This document shows positions 45,944 through 58,428 of a DNA stretch of 64,000 nucleotides, piece after piece. Source of the DNA: Podaxis mareebaensis (taxonomy: Eukaryota > Basidiomycota > Agaricomycetes > Agaricales > Agaricaceae). Under the pieces are notes generated by a model. The model saw only the letters and a program-made list of their open reading frames with translations. It was not told where the DNA came from and searched no databases. Numbering within the stretch: position 1 is the first letter of the stretch; the number at the start of each line of letters is the position of its first letter. Location: the NCBI GenBank assembly GCA_018524725.1, contig JAEUWP010000136.1, positions 1 to 64,000 on the forward strand, given 5' to 3'. A program made the translations under genes and the position numbers.

Positions 45944-47963
45944 TCAAACCTGCTCTTCATCGATCGTAACAAGTACTGGCACACTCCCTCTCGTCGTCCC
46001 ATTCCTCTCGCCCACAGTGTTCCCCGTCAAAATGGTATCAAGTTCGATCACATCCCTCTGCGTCTCTTCCGTCTCCCTGGTACCGGTCCCATACGTCGTA
46101 CGTTGCGTGGACCAAATCCCAAGATCCGCCGTCTCGTGTAGATTCAACATGAGGCGCGACATCATCGTCACCGAGATGCTGAAATTACCGTATCAAGGTT
46201 AACGAACAAGTAATGGCAGATAGCATCCCAAAAGTGCGCACCTACTAGCAAAAGTCGAGAGAGATCCCCGGAAAAAGGGCTATATTTTTATCCATCAATG
46301 TCGATGAGTCGATGATCTGCTGGGTGCAAATCCAAATCAACTTACCCCACCGAACTGCACCATAAATAAACCCGTCAATCACTTGATCGTCCATAAAGCG
46401 GAGGAACGAGCAAATACAAGGCACTCACATAAAAAGACAAAATATTCGACAAATTCGCAAGCGCCATCACACTGCCGAAAACACGATAAGCAACCAACCA
46501 CCTTCATCACGCATGGTCTGCAGTACATCCCACAGACAACGGCGAAACAAGTCCATCAAGACAATACTCACGCGAAGTACACAGCACCTGCCAGAAAGTT
46601 ATTTTAGTCCATGGCTCTCTGCACCCGGTAACCACAGAAGCTATCAACTACAACAAAGAAGCAACTCACCATCACGGAATATCAGTGTCACGAGTGGTGG
46701 TAAACTCCTACTCGTCGTGACATATTCCCTGCTCGTCGACCAAGTCTTGTACAGCGTCAACCCGAATATCATCGAATCATACAGGAAGAGCGCTTCCCAA
46801 GCTGCCGCCAAACCTGTAACCCCCCATATCATCCAGTTAGACCTCCATCAGTGCTGATTCCGAGGCTCTTGTCTCGAGAACCAAAGATAAACGGAGAACA
46901 CCCACGTATAGCCCTGATTGATAGAAGAGGCAAAAATACACCATGATCAGTCATTGGAGGAACAAATAGCATGTCAGGGATTAATCAAGCAACGTACGTG
47001 ATCCTGCTCAACCCAATGTGGCACCCACCGCCGAGCCCGCTTGGGGCGTTCTTCTGGCCAAATAATGACCACTGCACAACACCGAGCGCAAAGTTTAGTC
47101 GTGTATCAGGCGGATTGAGGAAGCAGGCCGTGTGGCGAAATCGCAGGGTAAGTGACGGGACAGAGGGGCAGATAGGACAGGTCGTACACATGCAACGGTT
47201 GCCAATATTGCACCACACGCCAACATGAACACCAATATTCGCAACGAGCATTCGTATAACGCGTATATTCGAAGTGTCAGAAAGTCTATAGAGTATTTTG
47301 GATCAGCCTCGCGCGAGACCACGGGAAATTACTCACAACAAATGAGAACTTGCGTGGCCACGAGCAGAAGCTGTCGAAAAGTATTATAACGCTTGCAACT
47401 GCCATTCAAGGCGACGTCAGAGCAAGTCCAAATCATGCCACTAAATAAAATCACGCATACCTCTACGTCCTTTGGGTCGGCGCCCCATTAACATCTTTTA
47501 AATTTACGCAATGGTGCTCACCTGCAGAGGCAGATCCATAAACCCCAATATCGATACCACCAAGTTCCCGAAGAAGGAGAAATATCGGTTTAAGAAAAAA
47601 TAATACGAACTATGGCTCTTCGGTCTCCGCCATAGATACTCAATCTCATATCCTACATTCACAAGCGTCACCATCAGGACCACCGACACCAGAACAAAAA
47701 CAACGCACGTGAAGTAATCAAATGGTCATAATACAAAACCGCTGCAATTCACCAACGCCACGCATTCAGAAACGCCAGCTAGAGCGAGCAATAACGTTGA
47801 CAGACTGACAAATCGCCACGAAATGAAATATATTGTGAAGCACTCTGTCATGGGGGGCATATCCGTCAACTCCGAGCATTACACCAGTTATCAACTTCAA
47901 ATTAAACGCAACGCACACTTCATAAGTGATATCTGGCGCTTCAAGTGGCTGGCTGTCCAACAT
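45944..47963 (-). CDS. DUF6533-type membrane protein C (exon map partly unresolved)
   Basis: A third family member, more diverged than A and B are from each other. Recognisable segments from N to C: MLDSQPLEAPDITYE (start 47963), VLYYDHLIT, YEIEYLWRRPKSHSSYYFFL with NRYFSFFGNLV, YNTFRQLLLVATQVLI, LRIYALYECSLRILVFMLA, LAAAWEALFLYDSMIFGLTL with YKTW, LIFRDG, VMALANLSNILSFY and SVTMMSRLMLNLHETADLG. It has a Glu/Thr-rich tail ending at 45944. YEIEYLW shows the usual family spacing at the first loop, which A and B lack if their long intron is real. I could not settle the splice between the first two helices (about 47770-47860). Seven helices are expected; function unknown. Confidence 0.78.
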
Positions 47964-49451
47964 TGCATGAGGAAGCAGGGTGAGGAGGACCCAACCAGAA
48001 CTAGGTGGAAGAAAGGCTGTGTCGGCTCCGGTGATGTGGAAATAACAGAGAAGCAGAGAAGCAGAGAAGCCAAGTCTATCCTGCCAAAAATACAGCGGGA
48101 CTTGTCACATTGTGCCACGATTCAATTGGTTAGGCTATGGCGAACCAAAGGGGGTGGGTGAATCAGCCATGAGGCTCAGGTGCGTCGAGTTTAGAGAGGC
48201 AATCTCTTAACGATTGACAGGAGGAACTCATGTAACCGACTGATTCCGATGTTCAAATCAAAACTTGGCGAATCTCGGAGTGAAAACATTTCTGTTGACT
48301 CGGTGTCCATGCTGGGTTGCCAGCCGGCAACACGCAGCTTCCTGTAGGTCCGGGTACCTCGATAAGGGCGTCGCTTTGGGCCGTAGTGGCATAAAGCACT
48401 TCTATGTGGTGGAGGATGCGTGGTCAGCCGAATCTTGGTTCATACCAGTCGCCCAGCAGACTCACCCACATTAGCGTATTTCCACTATATCAGAAGTTTG
48501 CATCAATATGATTGAACGAAAGTGCGAGCCAGTGAGCTTGATAGGCTGACGGAAATCTCGGCTGGTGAGTTAGCTGTACTTGATGCACGGCTTCTTCTGT
48601 GACTAACATCATGAGATGACAACGTTGAGAGAGGCAAGCATCCACCCTAGCCAAGTATCCGACGAGTATGACTTGGGAATCAAAGCGCCAACCAGATCTC
48701 GTATTGGGTAAATGATGAATTAGAGACGTACCAAGTTGCTAACATGGGGATATCCTACGCCATCAATGAAGAGGTCCGCGATACACAATAGAATAAGGAA
48801 CAGCGTCACTGGTCCTTGCTGTGTCTTCCCCGCACAAGGAGTAGCTGGCATGGTGTCACAATGATACTGTATATTGGCAACGCCCAGAGCGTCCGCTCAT
48901 GTCCGAGTTGGCCCTAGTAGAGCTCTGGGACAAGCTGGACGCCCCGGTTGCAGAGAATTTGGCTTGAATGTACACTTGACGCGACATCACACAAGGGTCT
49001 TAGCCCGGTGGACCCCCTCGACATTCAGCATGTTTCGTCCTGGTAGTATTACAGAGGACTGGGGGTTTCCCTTACCAAAAGCGACGCGGAGATGAAGGTG
49101 GTGCATCGATAAAGATCCCAGGTAGAAGTGGATCACTTACTGTGCTCATGAGGAGCGTTCGCCTTATCTTCAGGCTTCCATGCCTTCATTATCTGTGGAG
49201 CAGAACTACTAATAACGACTATAGGGTGCGGGCGAACGAGACGAAAATAGGTTAGCCATATAGGCAACTTCTTTGCATGCTTGTGGATCTGTAAACCTCA
49301 TTTCCATCTCTCCGATTGGGGGGCCAGACATATCGCAACCTTTGCTTCCAATCGGAGGCATGAAACATACGAAAAGCAGTACTAAATTCCAGAAAATTCA
49401 AATACACAGAAGACCATCAAAACTAAGCTATCAAAAGTATAACACAAAATA
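47964..49451. other. Gene-poor region (1.5 kb)
   Basis: Short frames only. Nothing recognisable on either strand; probably the upstream region of DUF6533 gene C plus the 3' flank of the permease gene. Confidence 0.45.
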
Positions 49452-51757
49452 CTAGGAGGTTACGGGATCCTTTTGGAAGACCCAACGCGAAACACCGTCT
49501 TCCTGTAGAGCGTAAACACGCCTTAGTGTATACCCTCTGTTCTTGGGCAGCCAGGTACCCCAAATATACCAGTATGCGATACCGACAATTGACACTGCAA
49601 AAGCAGCGACAGAGTGAGACTAGATATTTATTGGTTAGTGCTTCACCATCAGAATGAAGCCGGGGTCCTCACCCAATACGGCAGCCTCTCATACGTTCTA
49701 GATCCTGGTGCCGGTGGCATAAATGGAACGACGATAAGGAAGAGGTTGGAGATGAAGAACAGTATCACCACTATTTTGGATGTCCTAAATGGAGGATCCC
49801 ATTTCCATGCCGCTTGATATGACCGGGTATGCAAGAGTAACAACCCGAGTGCGACAAGAGTGTTAATGAGGGTCAAGCAGTACGATGATACTACCGGAGC
49901 AGGACTTCATTAGCCTTCGATGAGCAAATATTCGGCTACTTACGGCTGATCAAGAAAAAGTATGCATCGCCCGGTGGCACGGCCAGTAGGAAGGTTGTAG
50001 AGACCGTATATTGCAAAAATAGGCCAGGGAGTGGTGCATTAAACGGCTTGTTGCTTGCAAAGAACGAAGCGTATGGAAGTATTCCCTCTCTTCCTAGTTC
50101 CTGAATAACTATGATACAAATGTGAGTGCATTCATTGGCGGACTCGAAGCTCGTATCACCTCTTCCTTGAGAGAATTGCCCAGCAAGGAGATTGCCCAAG
50201 GTAGACAAGGAAATGAATGCGCTCAAGGCCTAGACATCGATGTTAGATTTCAATTTATGGGATCACTTTGAACTCACCCTTTCTGTCGTGGGTCCATAGA
50301 GATTACGGAAATATAGGGCCCTAAGTGAGTCTGTTCAAGTATATATAACGCAAAATGTGACAAAGCGCATACGCGATAATCCTCCGACTGCTCAGTACAT
50401 CGTTCTTCGATACGACGGCGAAGTACGCTATATTTATCAGTATGTATACAGCACTTACACCAAACATGGCGATCGGGGCTGCGCGTTTAATTGTCCGCAC
50501 AGGGTCCTTTATCTCAGAGAGCGCGTAATTGGCGTTGGAGTAACCAATGAACGACCTGGAAACGGGGTACATTGGAACCCTGTCCAGCAAAAAAATTGAT
50601 CATCTTACCATATGACACCATACAAACCAGCCACAAAAGCATTTGCGCCGGTACCCGAACCCTCCCAGAACTTATCCCATTCATAGTTTTGCGGTTTCTC
50701 GTAATCGTCACGCACTTGAAACCCGGGCACGCCCAAGAGCGAGAGGATGCCAGAACCAGCAATTGCGGTGAGGACGAGGAGTTTGAATAGCCCCAAAGTA
50801 TTCTGTATCCGTAAGCCCCATCTAAGAGCTGTTCCGTGGATGAAGCAAATGAATGTCAAGCAAGCGAATGCGACCAGACGAGTATTAAACCATGTTGGAT
50901 TGATCGCTGCCGCATGTAAAAGATCTGATGAATGGAATAATCAATGAGCGCGGCGGTTGGGATCATTCGACCAAGGGTTAGGTTCGTACATTCACTGAAA
51001 ACAACACTATTGGCAGTTGCCGTTCCCTGTTACAGACGAAAGAAGTGGTGTGGGTTATATGAGCGACTATCTGGGCTTCGAAAGGTACCGTGATCATGGC
51101 ATAAACGCTGAAGACACATGTAACCAGGAACTTCGGACGCCGGTAAATGAATTCGAGATAATTTTTCTCTCCTCCACTTCTTGGAAGGCCCTGTGTTGAA
51201 GCACAAGTTGATGTCAACTGTTAAGCCGGTATTGTCAAGAAAACGCCACTTACTGTGCCGAGTTCGATATACACCGCGGTTCCCATAGCCGCTATCAGGG
51301 AACCTACGACCCACATTATGAGTGTAACTCCGACGCTGCCTGCAGAGCGCAAGATATTGCTTGGAGTGGCATATATCCTATTATTGTCTGATGTTTAGCA
51401 CGGTATGTACTGAAAGAAAAATACACCTACCCTGTTCCTATTACCCTGTTGAAGATCAAGAACCCGGCGCTTAAAACACCTAAAATAATAGATTCAACGA
51501 CATCAAGCACGTCCGAGAACACCCAACAAACCAAGTTGACGCCTATGGCGCGGAACATTATCAAACGACTCTCCGCTCTGAAGTCTCTAACAACAGGTTG
51601 CCAGCAAAACAAGGGTGGACGTTTGGACGTGGCATATGACGTAGGACAATAGAGCACATACACGTCGTTCTAGAGTATCAGTCGAGCTGGAGCCATATTC
51701 AGGGTGAGCATTCAATAATGGATCATGGTCTGTGTGGTGAGTATTTTGATCGGCCAT
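49452..51757 (-). CDS. LAT/MUP-type amino-acid permease, multi-exon, about 550-600 aa
   Basis: Start MADQNTHHTDHDPLLNAHPE at 51757, a cytosolic tail. Then, over many short introns: NVPRHRRQLGVLSAGFLIF with NRVIGTG (TM1, the signature of L-type amino acid transporters), YATPSNILRSAGSVGVTLIM, AAMGTAVYIELGTGLPRSGG, EKNYLEFIYRRPKFL, GTATANSVVFSE, a block ending AGLYGVIW, SFIGYSNANYALSEIKDPVR, ALSAFISLSTLGNLLAGQFS, ELGREGILPYASFFASNKPF, AWKWDPPFRTSKIVVILFF and the end DGVSRWVFQKDPVTS. Fungal relatives (MUP1/MUP3) import methionine and other neutral amino acids at the plasma membrane. About twelve helices are expected. Not every junction was fixed, but no internal break was seen. Confidence 0.87.
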
Positions 51758-52065
51758 GGTCGTGGAAACAATGCCTGGACGCTGTGCAGATCCAGTTAAA
51801 AGTCGACACCAAGAGCCGAGATGCACGTGTCAGTTCCGATATCGCGAGAGACCGTGAGTAACAGCTGAGCGCTGAACGACCGCCCCGAACGGGCCGGGCT
51901 ATGATATATATATAGGAGACATGATCCATGAGAGACGAACTTTGAAAACCAGCCATCGCGGCCCTGTTAGGACATGGTAGTCGCGATGCATTGGGCATGA
52001 TCAGCCTTGGAGAAAGCGTTCCTATTAGCTCTATAATAGACGATCGACTGTTGTACACAATATAT

Positions 52066-52769
52066 TTACATAAAAATCCTATGTTGATTATCCAGCGACT
52101 TTTGACAATCCTTCAACGAAGCTGCTGACATTAGAGAACCACCACAATCCCGGATGACAATGTTCCTGGAAGGTGACCCGCTCCCGGACCCGACTTTCTC
52201 GATCTCACGTACTACATCCACTCCCTCAAGAACTTCACCTGATATCCTGTTCAGAGCCCAATCAGCTTCCCAGCGAATGAGAACTACGTACCAAAGACGA
52301 CGTGGGCGCCGTCAAGCCAGCTGGTAGCAACGGTCGTGATGAAGAACTGAGAACCGTTGGTATTCTTTGCAGCATTAGCCATGGAAAGAATGCCAGGCTT
52401 GTCGTGCTTAAGCCGGAAGTTCTCGTCTATAATTTACCTGAATTCAACAAAACCAAAACGCATATTACCTCGAGGTAGTACAGACCTTCAAACTTCTCTC
52501 CGTAAATGGATTTACCACCAGTGCCATTGCCCTTGTGAAGTCACCACCTTGGAGCATAAATCATGCAGACTGCCCTTGTGTCCGAAACCGTTTTGGCCAG
52601 TAGCCAACTCACGGAAGTTCCTAGCGGTCTTGGGAATAATGTTGCCCAACGGCTTAAAAACGATGCGGCCGAGCGGTCGACCATCGGAAGTGATATCGAA
52701 CTATCCATCCCCAGCTCGAGTCAGCAATGTAGATTTGCATTAGAACGAACGTACAAACACGTTTGCCAT
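52066..52769 (-). pseudogene. Cyclophilin (peptidyl-prolyl isomerase) gene, broken by internal deletions
   Basis: Exons in the same places as the neighbour: 52755-52769 (MANVF), 52486-52700, 52292-52426, 52066-52238. Exon 2 is 215 nt against 232 in the intact gene. About 16 nt are missing near 52555-52572, removing the region of the catalytic HRI-I-P, and one G is missing a little further on, near 52532; the total loss of 17 nt shifts the frame. Exon 3 is intact ([40 protein letters not shown]). The last exon (VLEGVDVVREIEKVGSGSGS) differs clearly from the neighbour, so this was an old, separate paralogue and not a fresh copy. It is either a recent pseudogene or carries assembly errors. Confidence 0.82.
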
Positions 52770-53231
52770 TTATGGGAGATATAGATGGCAAGCTTTGACG
52801 AGTTGTTCCATTTATATCATATATCAGATAACGTAGTCACGTTTGTTGAATATGGTCAAATCCGACGATTGGTTCGGTAAATATTCCTGCAAAAGTTGCA
52901 CTTAAGGGGTTGCGCAAAAACTCCACAGGTGCCAGATTTGTCATCTTGATCGATGATAGAGAGATTCTACGTATAGCAGGAACTGCATGGTCGGGCCTCA
53001 TTTGGGGGTCTTGCGTTCTCACATACCCCGAAGATAACACACTGGGTGCAGAGGTAAAGCTTGACGCTCTTGGACTGATCGTCTAACTAATCCCGCAGGG
53101 CCCCACGAACGTTTGATAGATTGATCAACCAAGTTGAAGGTTGAGCATACTAGACAAGGCGACGAAACACTACTCCGCAAGTTTCAATATACTTAGTCAT
53201 AACCATACGAGCTACATACAATCGTCTGCTC

Positions 53232-53885
53232 TTAAACAGTGCCGGACTTGGCGATGGTGACCTTCGCAGAGGGCTTGCCAGATTGCGAACCAAGGGTCTC
53301 GACTTTCTTGACAACATCCATGCCTTCGACAACCTCACCTGCAGATTCCGAATAAGCTCAGGAAGGACAGATTGCAAGGATTGTAATCGTACCGAAAACA
53401 ACATGAGCGCCATCAAGCCAGCTGGTAACAACGGTTGTAATGAAGAATTGGGAGCCGTTGGTGTTCTTGCCAGCATTGGCCATGGAAAGGATGCCGGGCT
53501 TAGTGTGCTTAAGTTGGAAGTTCTCATCTGTGATGATCAGAAATGAGAGACTTGAGTGGTGCCTGTATGCCTGCGAAGACCAACCTTCGAATTTCTCCCC
53601 ATAGATGGATTTGCCACCAGTGCCATTTCCCCTGGTGAAATCGCCGCCTTGAAGCATGAATCCCGGAATTATACGATGGAAAGAGGATCCCTCGTAGCCA
53701 AAACCGTTTTGTCCGGTCGCAAGCTCACGGAAGTTTCTAGCGGTTTTAGGAACGACATTATCAAAGAGCTTGAAGACGATGCGGCCAGCGGGCTGATTGT
53801 TAATCGCGATATCGAACTACAACCGGATAGTCAGGGATGCAAGGCCAGGACAGATGAGAAAGGGACCTACGAAAACGTTAGACAT
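53232..53885 (-). CDS. Cyclophilin A-type peptidyl-prolyl cis-trans isomerase, 162 aa
   Basis: Exons 53871-53885 (15 nt, MSNVF), 53585-53816, 53393-53527, 53232-53338; phases agree. Length is exactly that of cytosolic single-domain cyclophilins. It shows [38 protein letters not shown], the catalytic [36 protein letters not shown], a Trp in [12 protein letters not shown] (the position that confers cyclosporin binding) and the end [17 protein letters not shown]. It speeds Xaa-Pro isomerisation during protein folding and is the likely cyclosporin A receptor. The broken paralogue lies in tandem 460 bp downstream with the same 15-nt first exon. Confidence 0.95.
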
Positions 53886-54582
53886 GGCGGGATATAGAGA
53901 CGGAATGACGATGGACGATAGATATAAAGTGCTTTTTCAGGTCTACATAGGAGGCTCGGCGATTACCGATACATATCAGGTGATGGATCGGATAAGATCA
54001 TGATTATCTCATCAAAGCACATGGTGCCTCTCCGCCATGGGAAGGTAGTGAGCACAACGATTGCATCAGCCTGTTTGTTAGCGGAGCAGCCGAGGTCGTC
54101 GTGGGCTTGTACTTTCGTCCTTTCGTCTTCTCAGTGCCACCCCAATGATATCATCGGAACCCCGATTGCTAATTAGTACGTGGAGCGCTTCCTTGGAAGG
54201 ATGTCAGCCTGTGTGAATTCCATCGAGAAGAAGGGTGCAAATTAAACTTAGCTCGGCGAGTTGTATGGGAGAGTGTATGGGGGATCACCTGAACAAGGTC
54301 TTTGATTCACATCGGTCTTCAGCGCTTCAGCGTTCGAGGCAGCTCGGGGCGCCAAGTGGGCTCCCGATCCATAACCGAATCAACGGCAAACCCGCAAAAG
54401 CTAGTAGGATCGCTTGTCTCGGAGAATTATAAAAGGGCTTGTTGATGATCAATGTGCTGACAATGAAAGTATAGTACAGGATGGGTAAAGTCGACAAGAG
54501 AACTACGGGGCCGATCAGTAACCACGGGTGAATCAAGTAAGAGGACACAAGAACTCACACCAGAAATAAATAAATACCAAAA
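53886..54582. other. Intergenic, with an unassigned hydrophobic frame
   Basis: On the minus strand 54327-54548 reads as two strong hydrophobic segments (HPWLLIGPVVLLSTLPILYY and QAILLAFAGLPLIRLW) without an ATG. It could be an alternative last exon of the DUF7330 gene just upstream, or a remnant of a membrane-protein gene. Not called as a gene. Confidence 0.35.
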
Positions 54583-55469
54583 TCAGAACCCAAAGACTCG
54601 GTTCAACAGACTTGGTCTAGCGCGGACTACGGAGCCTGGGGCATCATCTTCATACTGAATCTTCACTCCACCATGTTTTGCCTCGATAATAATCTCATCC
54701 CCGAACCAGTCTTTGCGTGAATCCGCCCATCTCGAGAAGTCGCCTACGAAACAGTGCCGCACATGGTTTGCCTCTCCAAACGTCGTCAGATGCTGATTAA
54801 TTCCGTCCGAGAACTTCACAGAGCCGTGACGAAGGGATATCATAATTGGACCTTGAAATGAACGAGGCAGCCGTAGCGCAATGTTGCCGTTGGCCGAGTG
54901 GGCAATTAGCTGAAAGGGATGTCGAGGCTCCTGGCCGTGCTGCATTCAATACATGGTAAGACCCCACAAGTGACCAGTCAGAAAGTAATGACGTACTATT
55001 CGTGCTGAAATACCGCCATGGGTCGAGCGCATGAACATACGGACCTTGCACTTTTCATTCCCGAAGCTTGGCACAATGTTGATGCCGGCGTAAATCGAAC
55101 CATGCGTCGACTCAAGCCTCAGGTGTTTTCTGGCATCGGGTGTTTCTCCTGGCGAGAGGGGTGGCAGCAGGAATGCCGGCACATATAGTGTCGGGTCTAT
55201 TGTAATGTTTTCGCGAAGTGTATCGTGCAACCGAGTCACAGAAACAAAATTTGTGGGATTGCCACTTGCTTGCGGCAACGATCGACTCGAGGAGGTGGCC
55301 TCTTGGAGAGAGGCGTAAGTCGGTGGAGGTTCTTGCTATATAATCAAACGGCTCGTCGGTCTATACAAGTGCATTTCGGAGAGACACACGCGGCACTCAC
55401 ATGGGCTTGCTCTTCCGCCAACCGTCGCGCTTCAACTGCTTCAATCTGTTTGTCGTCAAGAAGGATCAT
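54583..55469 (-). CDS. DUF7330-type protein, about 254 aa
   Basis: Exons 55401-55469, 54997-55335, 54583-54939; phases agree. The start MILLDDKQIEAVEARRLAEE forms a charged helix. A Pro/Ser linker follows, then the repetitive beta-type domain with repeated S-x-(H/N)-G-x-I/V units: LRLESTHGSIYAGI, MRSTHGGISARI, AHSANGNIALRLP, SLRHGSVKFSDG, CFVGDFSRW and EAKHGGVKIQYED. This repeating hairpin pattern is that of DUF7330, a family frequent in agaricomycetes with no known function. No signal peptide or membrane helix in this model. Confidence 0.82.
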
Positions 55470-55857
55470 TATAAGTACTGAGTGTTGAGGCTCCTCCGGC
55501 TGCTATTCATAACAGTCGACTAGAATGCTCACGCGAAGTAGGAGTCCGATAGAATGTAGTGGGTGGAAGTCAAGAACGACGTGTGTTCCCATCACGACAC
55601 CATCCAGTGACTGGACAGCCTCAAAGTCGTGACCACTTTTTCAAGCGCCCATATCATTCCCGCCATTCCATCGCTGTTCCTTTCAATGATCCACGTTCCA
55701 GAAAAATCAGTTTCATGTATGACTCTCGCAATCTGAAACGGCGCCTTCGAACAAAAGTGCAAACTCGGAGGAGATCCATCTTTGAATAGGCAAGCCATCA
55801 TTTATATTGTCATATAATATACAGGGGTGGGGGTATTCGGCACGGATTTTATCTTCC
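55470..55857. other. Short intergenic region
   Basis: Lies between the start of the DUF7330 gene and the 3' end of the dioxygenase gene. No feature recognised. Confidence 0.5.
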
Positions 55858-57326
55858 TCAAACCTTAGCCCACGTGGAGCTGAGCTTTTTTCTCGCCTCT
55901 GCTCCTTCCTGAGGAGTAGCCAAAACGAAATCAAAATGCAGAGCATGATGAGGCTTGGCCTGAGGGAATCCGCGGGCCTTTGTCATCTCAACATCCTCAA
56001 CGTATTCCAAGTCCTAGCCAATTATCAGATGAAATGCGTGAGATAGCATGAGATAGATGATCTTACCACAGCAAGGGATGACTTGACACCGAAGACGGCA
56101 TCGCTACCAAGGAATTTGTCGCCCTTCAGGTACAGCGCGGTTGTCAACGTTTCGAACCCTTCAGCCTAAAAATACATAAATCATCGTGGTCAGGAGCTGA
56201 TTCATAGATTGTTGCTGTAATGACATGTACTTTGATCATTGCATGAAGATGTGCAGGCCGGTAAATATGGCGGTTCAAGTGTTGGATCATTTTCCCGACA
56301 GGACCATCACCAGGGATGGGATACGCGACCGGCCTAATTAAAAACATGCTTAGAGAACTAGAGCACGTCAGACATTGCAGAGGGTATGAAACGTACACCA
56401 CAGCCCGGTAAGAATAAGTACCATCCGCTTTGACGTGAATCCTACCTCGACACTCAGGTCCATCGCGGTTGGGGTACTCGGGGAGACAGTGAGTCCGAAA
56501 GTTTGATTGGACAAACAATGTTGCTTACTTGATTATCATACAAACCATGGCCGTCCGTCTCCCATGTTTCGATAATGGCTCCAGGGATAGGATTACCCTT
56601 GGTGTCGATAACCTTTCCATAAACATACAAATAGTCACCCTTGCCCTCGGAGGCAATAGAGCCTCCAGACTCGACTAGGAAACTTTGTCAGAAAATGCTT
56701 CTGAAAAAGGACTACCAAGGGCAATACCGTCATGAGCGTCTTCCGTGAAGAAAGGTCCAAGAACGGTTGCTTCGGTAGCCCCCGGAGGTTTCGCATTGTT
56801 AATGATGTCGACGAGGGTGGAGATGCCCAGAGTGTCGGAAAGGAGGATAAATTCTGGGCACATGTTCAATAACGTGTTCTGGAAGGATGATCTGTTCGCC
56901 TCACCCTGGCGTAAATCGCTGCATTTCTTTCCGGTCTCGGTCAGGAAGTTGATGGCGGTCCTGATAGAACGATCAGCTTGATAAGGCCAAAGAGGAGTAG
57001 GTCAGCGTACATCCACTCCTCGGTGGTAAGGTTGGTCTCCCTCACGAAATCGTGAATGTGTTGAACCTTAACAATGTTTAATCATCTTCTGCAGATCACC
57101 CAGCATTACCTAGCTTACCAATGATTTAAAAATGAACCTCGTTCTCTCGTTGGGACCTGTTATCAACACATCAAGCTGGAAACAGGAAGAGACCTTGTTC
57201 AAGGTACGCACAGGCAGAGTTAATTAGGTGAACATTTTCTGTAATAGTCGATGCAGTCATGTTCATCACATTGGGAAGCTTGGACGTGTCAATGTTAATG
57301 TTGGACTGAGCGTTGGACTGAGCCAT
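55858..57326 (-). CDS. Intradiol ring-cleavage dioxygenase (hydroxyquinol/catechol 1,2-dioxygenase type), about 334 aa
   Basis: Exons 57194-57326, 57119-57156, 57011-57066, 56905-56960, 56716-56853, 56529-56674, 56397-56476, 56231-56333, 56067-56165, 55858-56013; phases agree. These enzymes open catechol, hydroxyquinol or related rings between the two hydroxyls using non-haem Fe(III). The four iron ligands are present at the expected spacing: Tyr186 (GHGLYDNQ), Tyr220 (PVAYPIP), His244 and His246 (RPAHLHAMI). The N-terminal helical dimerisation part (HIHDFVRETNLTTEEWMTAI, FLTETG) and AKPPGATEATVLGPFF match the hydroxyquinol/catechol branch and not the protocatechuate branch. There is no signal peptide, so it is cytosolic. 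It would feed lignin- or phenol-derived aromatics to the beta-ketoadipate route. Intron 1 is modelled at only 37 nt. Confidence 0.9.
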
Positions 57327-58428
57327 GATGAGGGTGAGGATTGTGGGGGGACAGACCTCGGGTTGATGCAAAAGCCATTTATAACGCTCTAAGGTTCAGC
57401 GTCCTACATCTCTAGGGAAGAGTTCCTGTGTAATCCGCAATCACTTGTGTCGGCAGAAGCATTCCTGAGTGTGCGAAATGGTGACTGAAAAAGAAAAAGA
57501 TTCTCAGAGCTGCACACCGGTATGCACGATTTGTCGTTTCTCGTGATCGTGAGGAAGGAGTGGTGGCTGGAAAAGGAAAATGAATAAAGATCTTCCGCTC
57601 GAAGTCGTCGACTGCTCATACAAAGATACATCAAGCTTGTAGCTTGAAGTGGGTGGTGACGGAATCGGCTTGAAATGCCTTGTTTCTCAATTGTTTTCGG
57701 TCTTTTTCAGGAAGAAGCTAGTGTCAAATTTTGGAGAAGATGTTCCGGAGACCCAGGTATATCTGCTCTTTGCTCTACTAGTATGCTGATACATGGGAGC
57801 AGGGGATAGGAAGCTTAATGTAGTGATGTCGCACTTACTCCTTAAGCAGTTTTGGCCGAATCAATTCACTAAATAATACTTGCTCAATATCTTAGATTCG
57901 AAGCGTGGATAGGAACATGTGATTTTAAGTCAACAATCCTCATCTGAACTTCACAAACGTTTTAAGTCTTGATTGTATATTTATTGTCGATCCGGGCTCT
58001 ATAAGAAAGGAAAGAGGTGGACAGCTTCGCTGACACTTTGCAATACAGGACTGGGGTGCGTGATCCCTGTCGAGCGCTGCACTGCCATTGTTGTCGATGA
58101 CAATGTGTTCTCACGCCGCAACGCTTCCATTCTGCCCTGGTACGAAGACACTGATCGTTTGTCTCTGGGTGGACGCACAGACATTCACGCATCTTTGGGA
58201 GGTATCTGTGGAGTCGATTGCCTGTTCGTATTCAGGTAGGACTCACGAGGGAAGCTCAGAAATAGTTCGATCTGGCTCAATCGGGAACGTCACTGCAGAC
58301 ATAGCCTCAACCTTCCTCCGCCACTGCCCTGTACTGACGTATCCAGGTCAGTGTCTTAACTACAAAACACCTGGGGTGTAACGATACCTCACACCTTTTC
58401 TAGCTCGTCTCCGTAGGCCAGCCGGTTG
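57327..58428. other. Divergent promoter region
   Basis: Lies between the start of the dioxygenase gene (-) and the kinase gene (+). Frames of 60-100 codons without domains. Confidence 0.45.

Noticed and set aside
8381..57326. A single metabolic gene cluster linking amidases, permease and dioxygenase
   Set aside because: Genes are tens of kilobases apart with unrelated genes and transposons between, and no shared promoter motif was seen.
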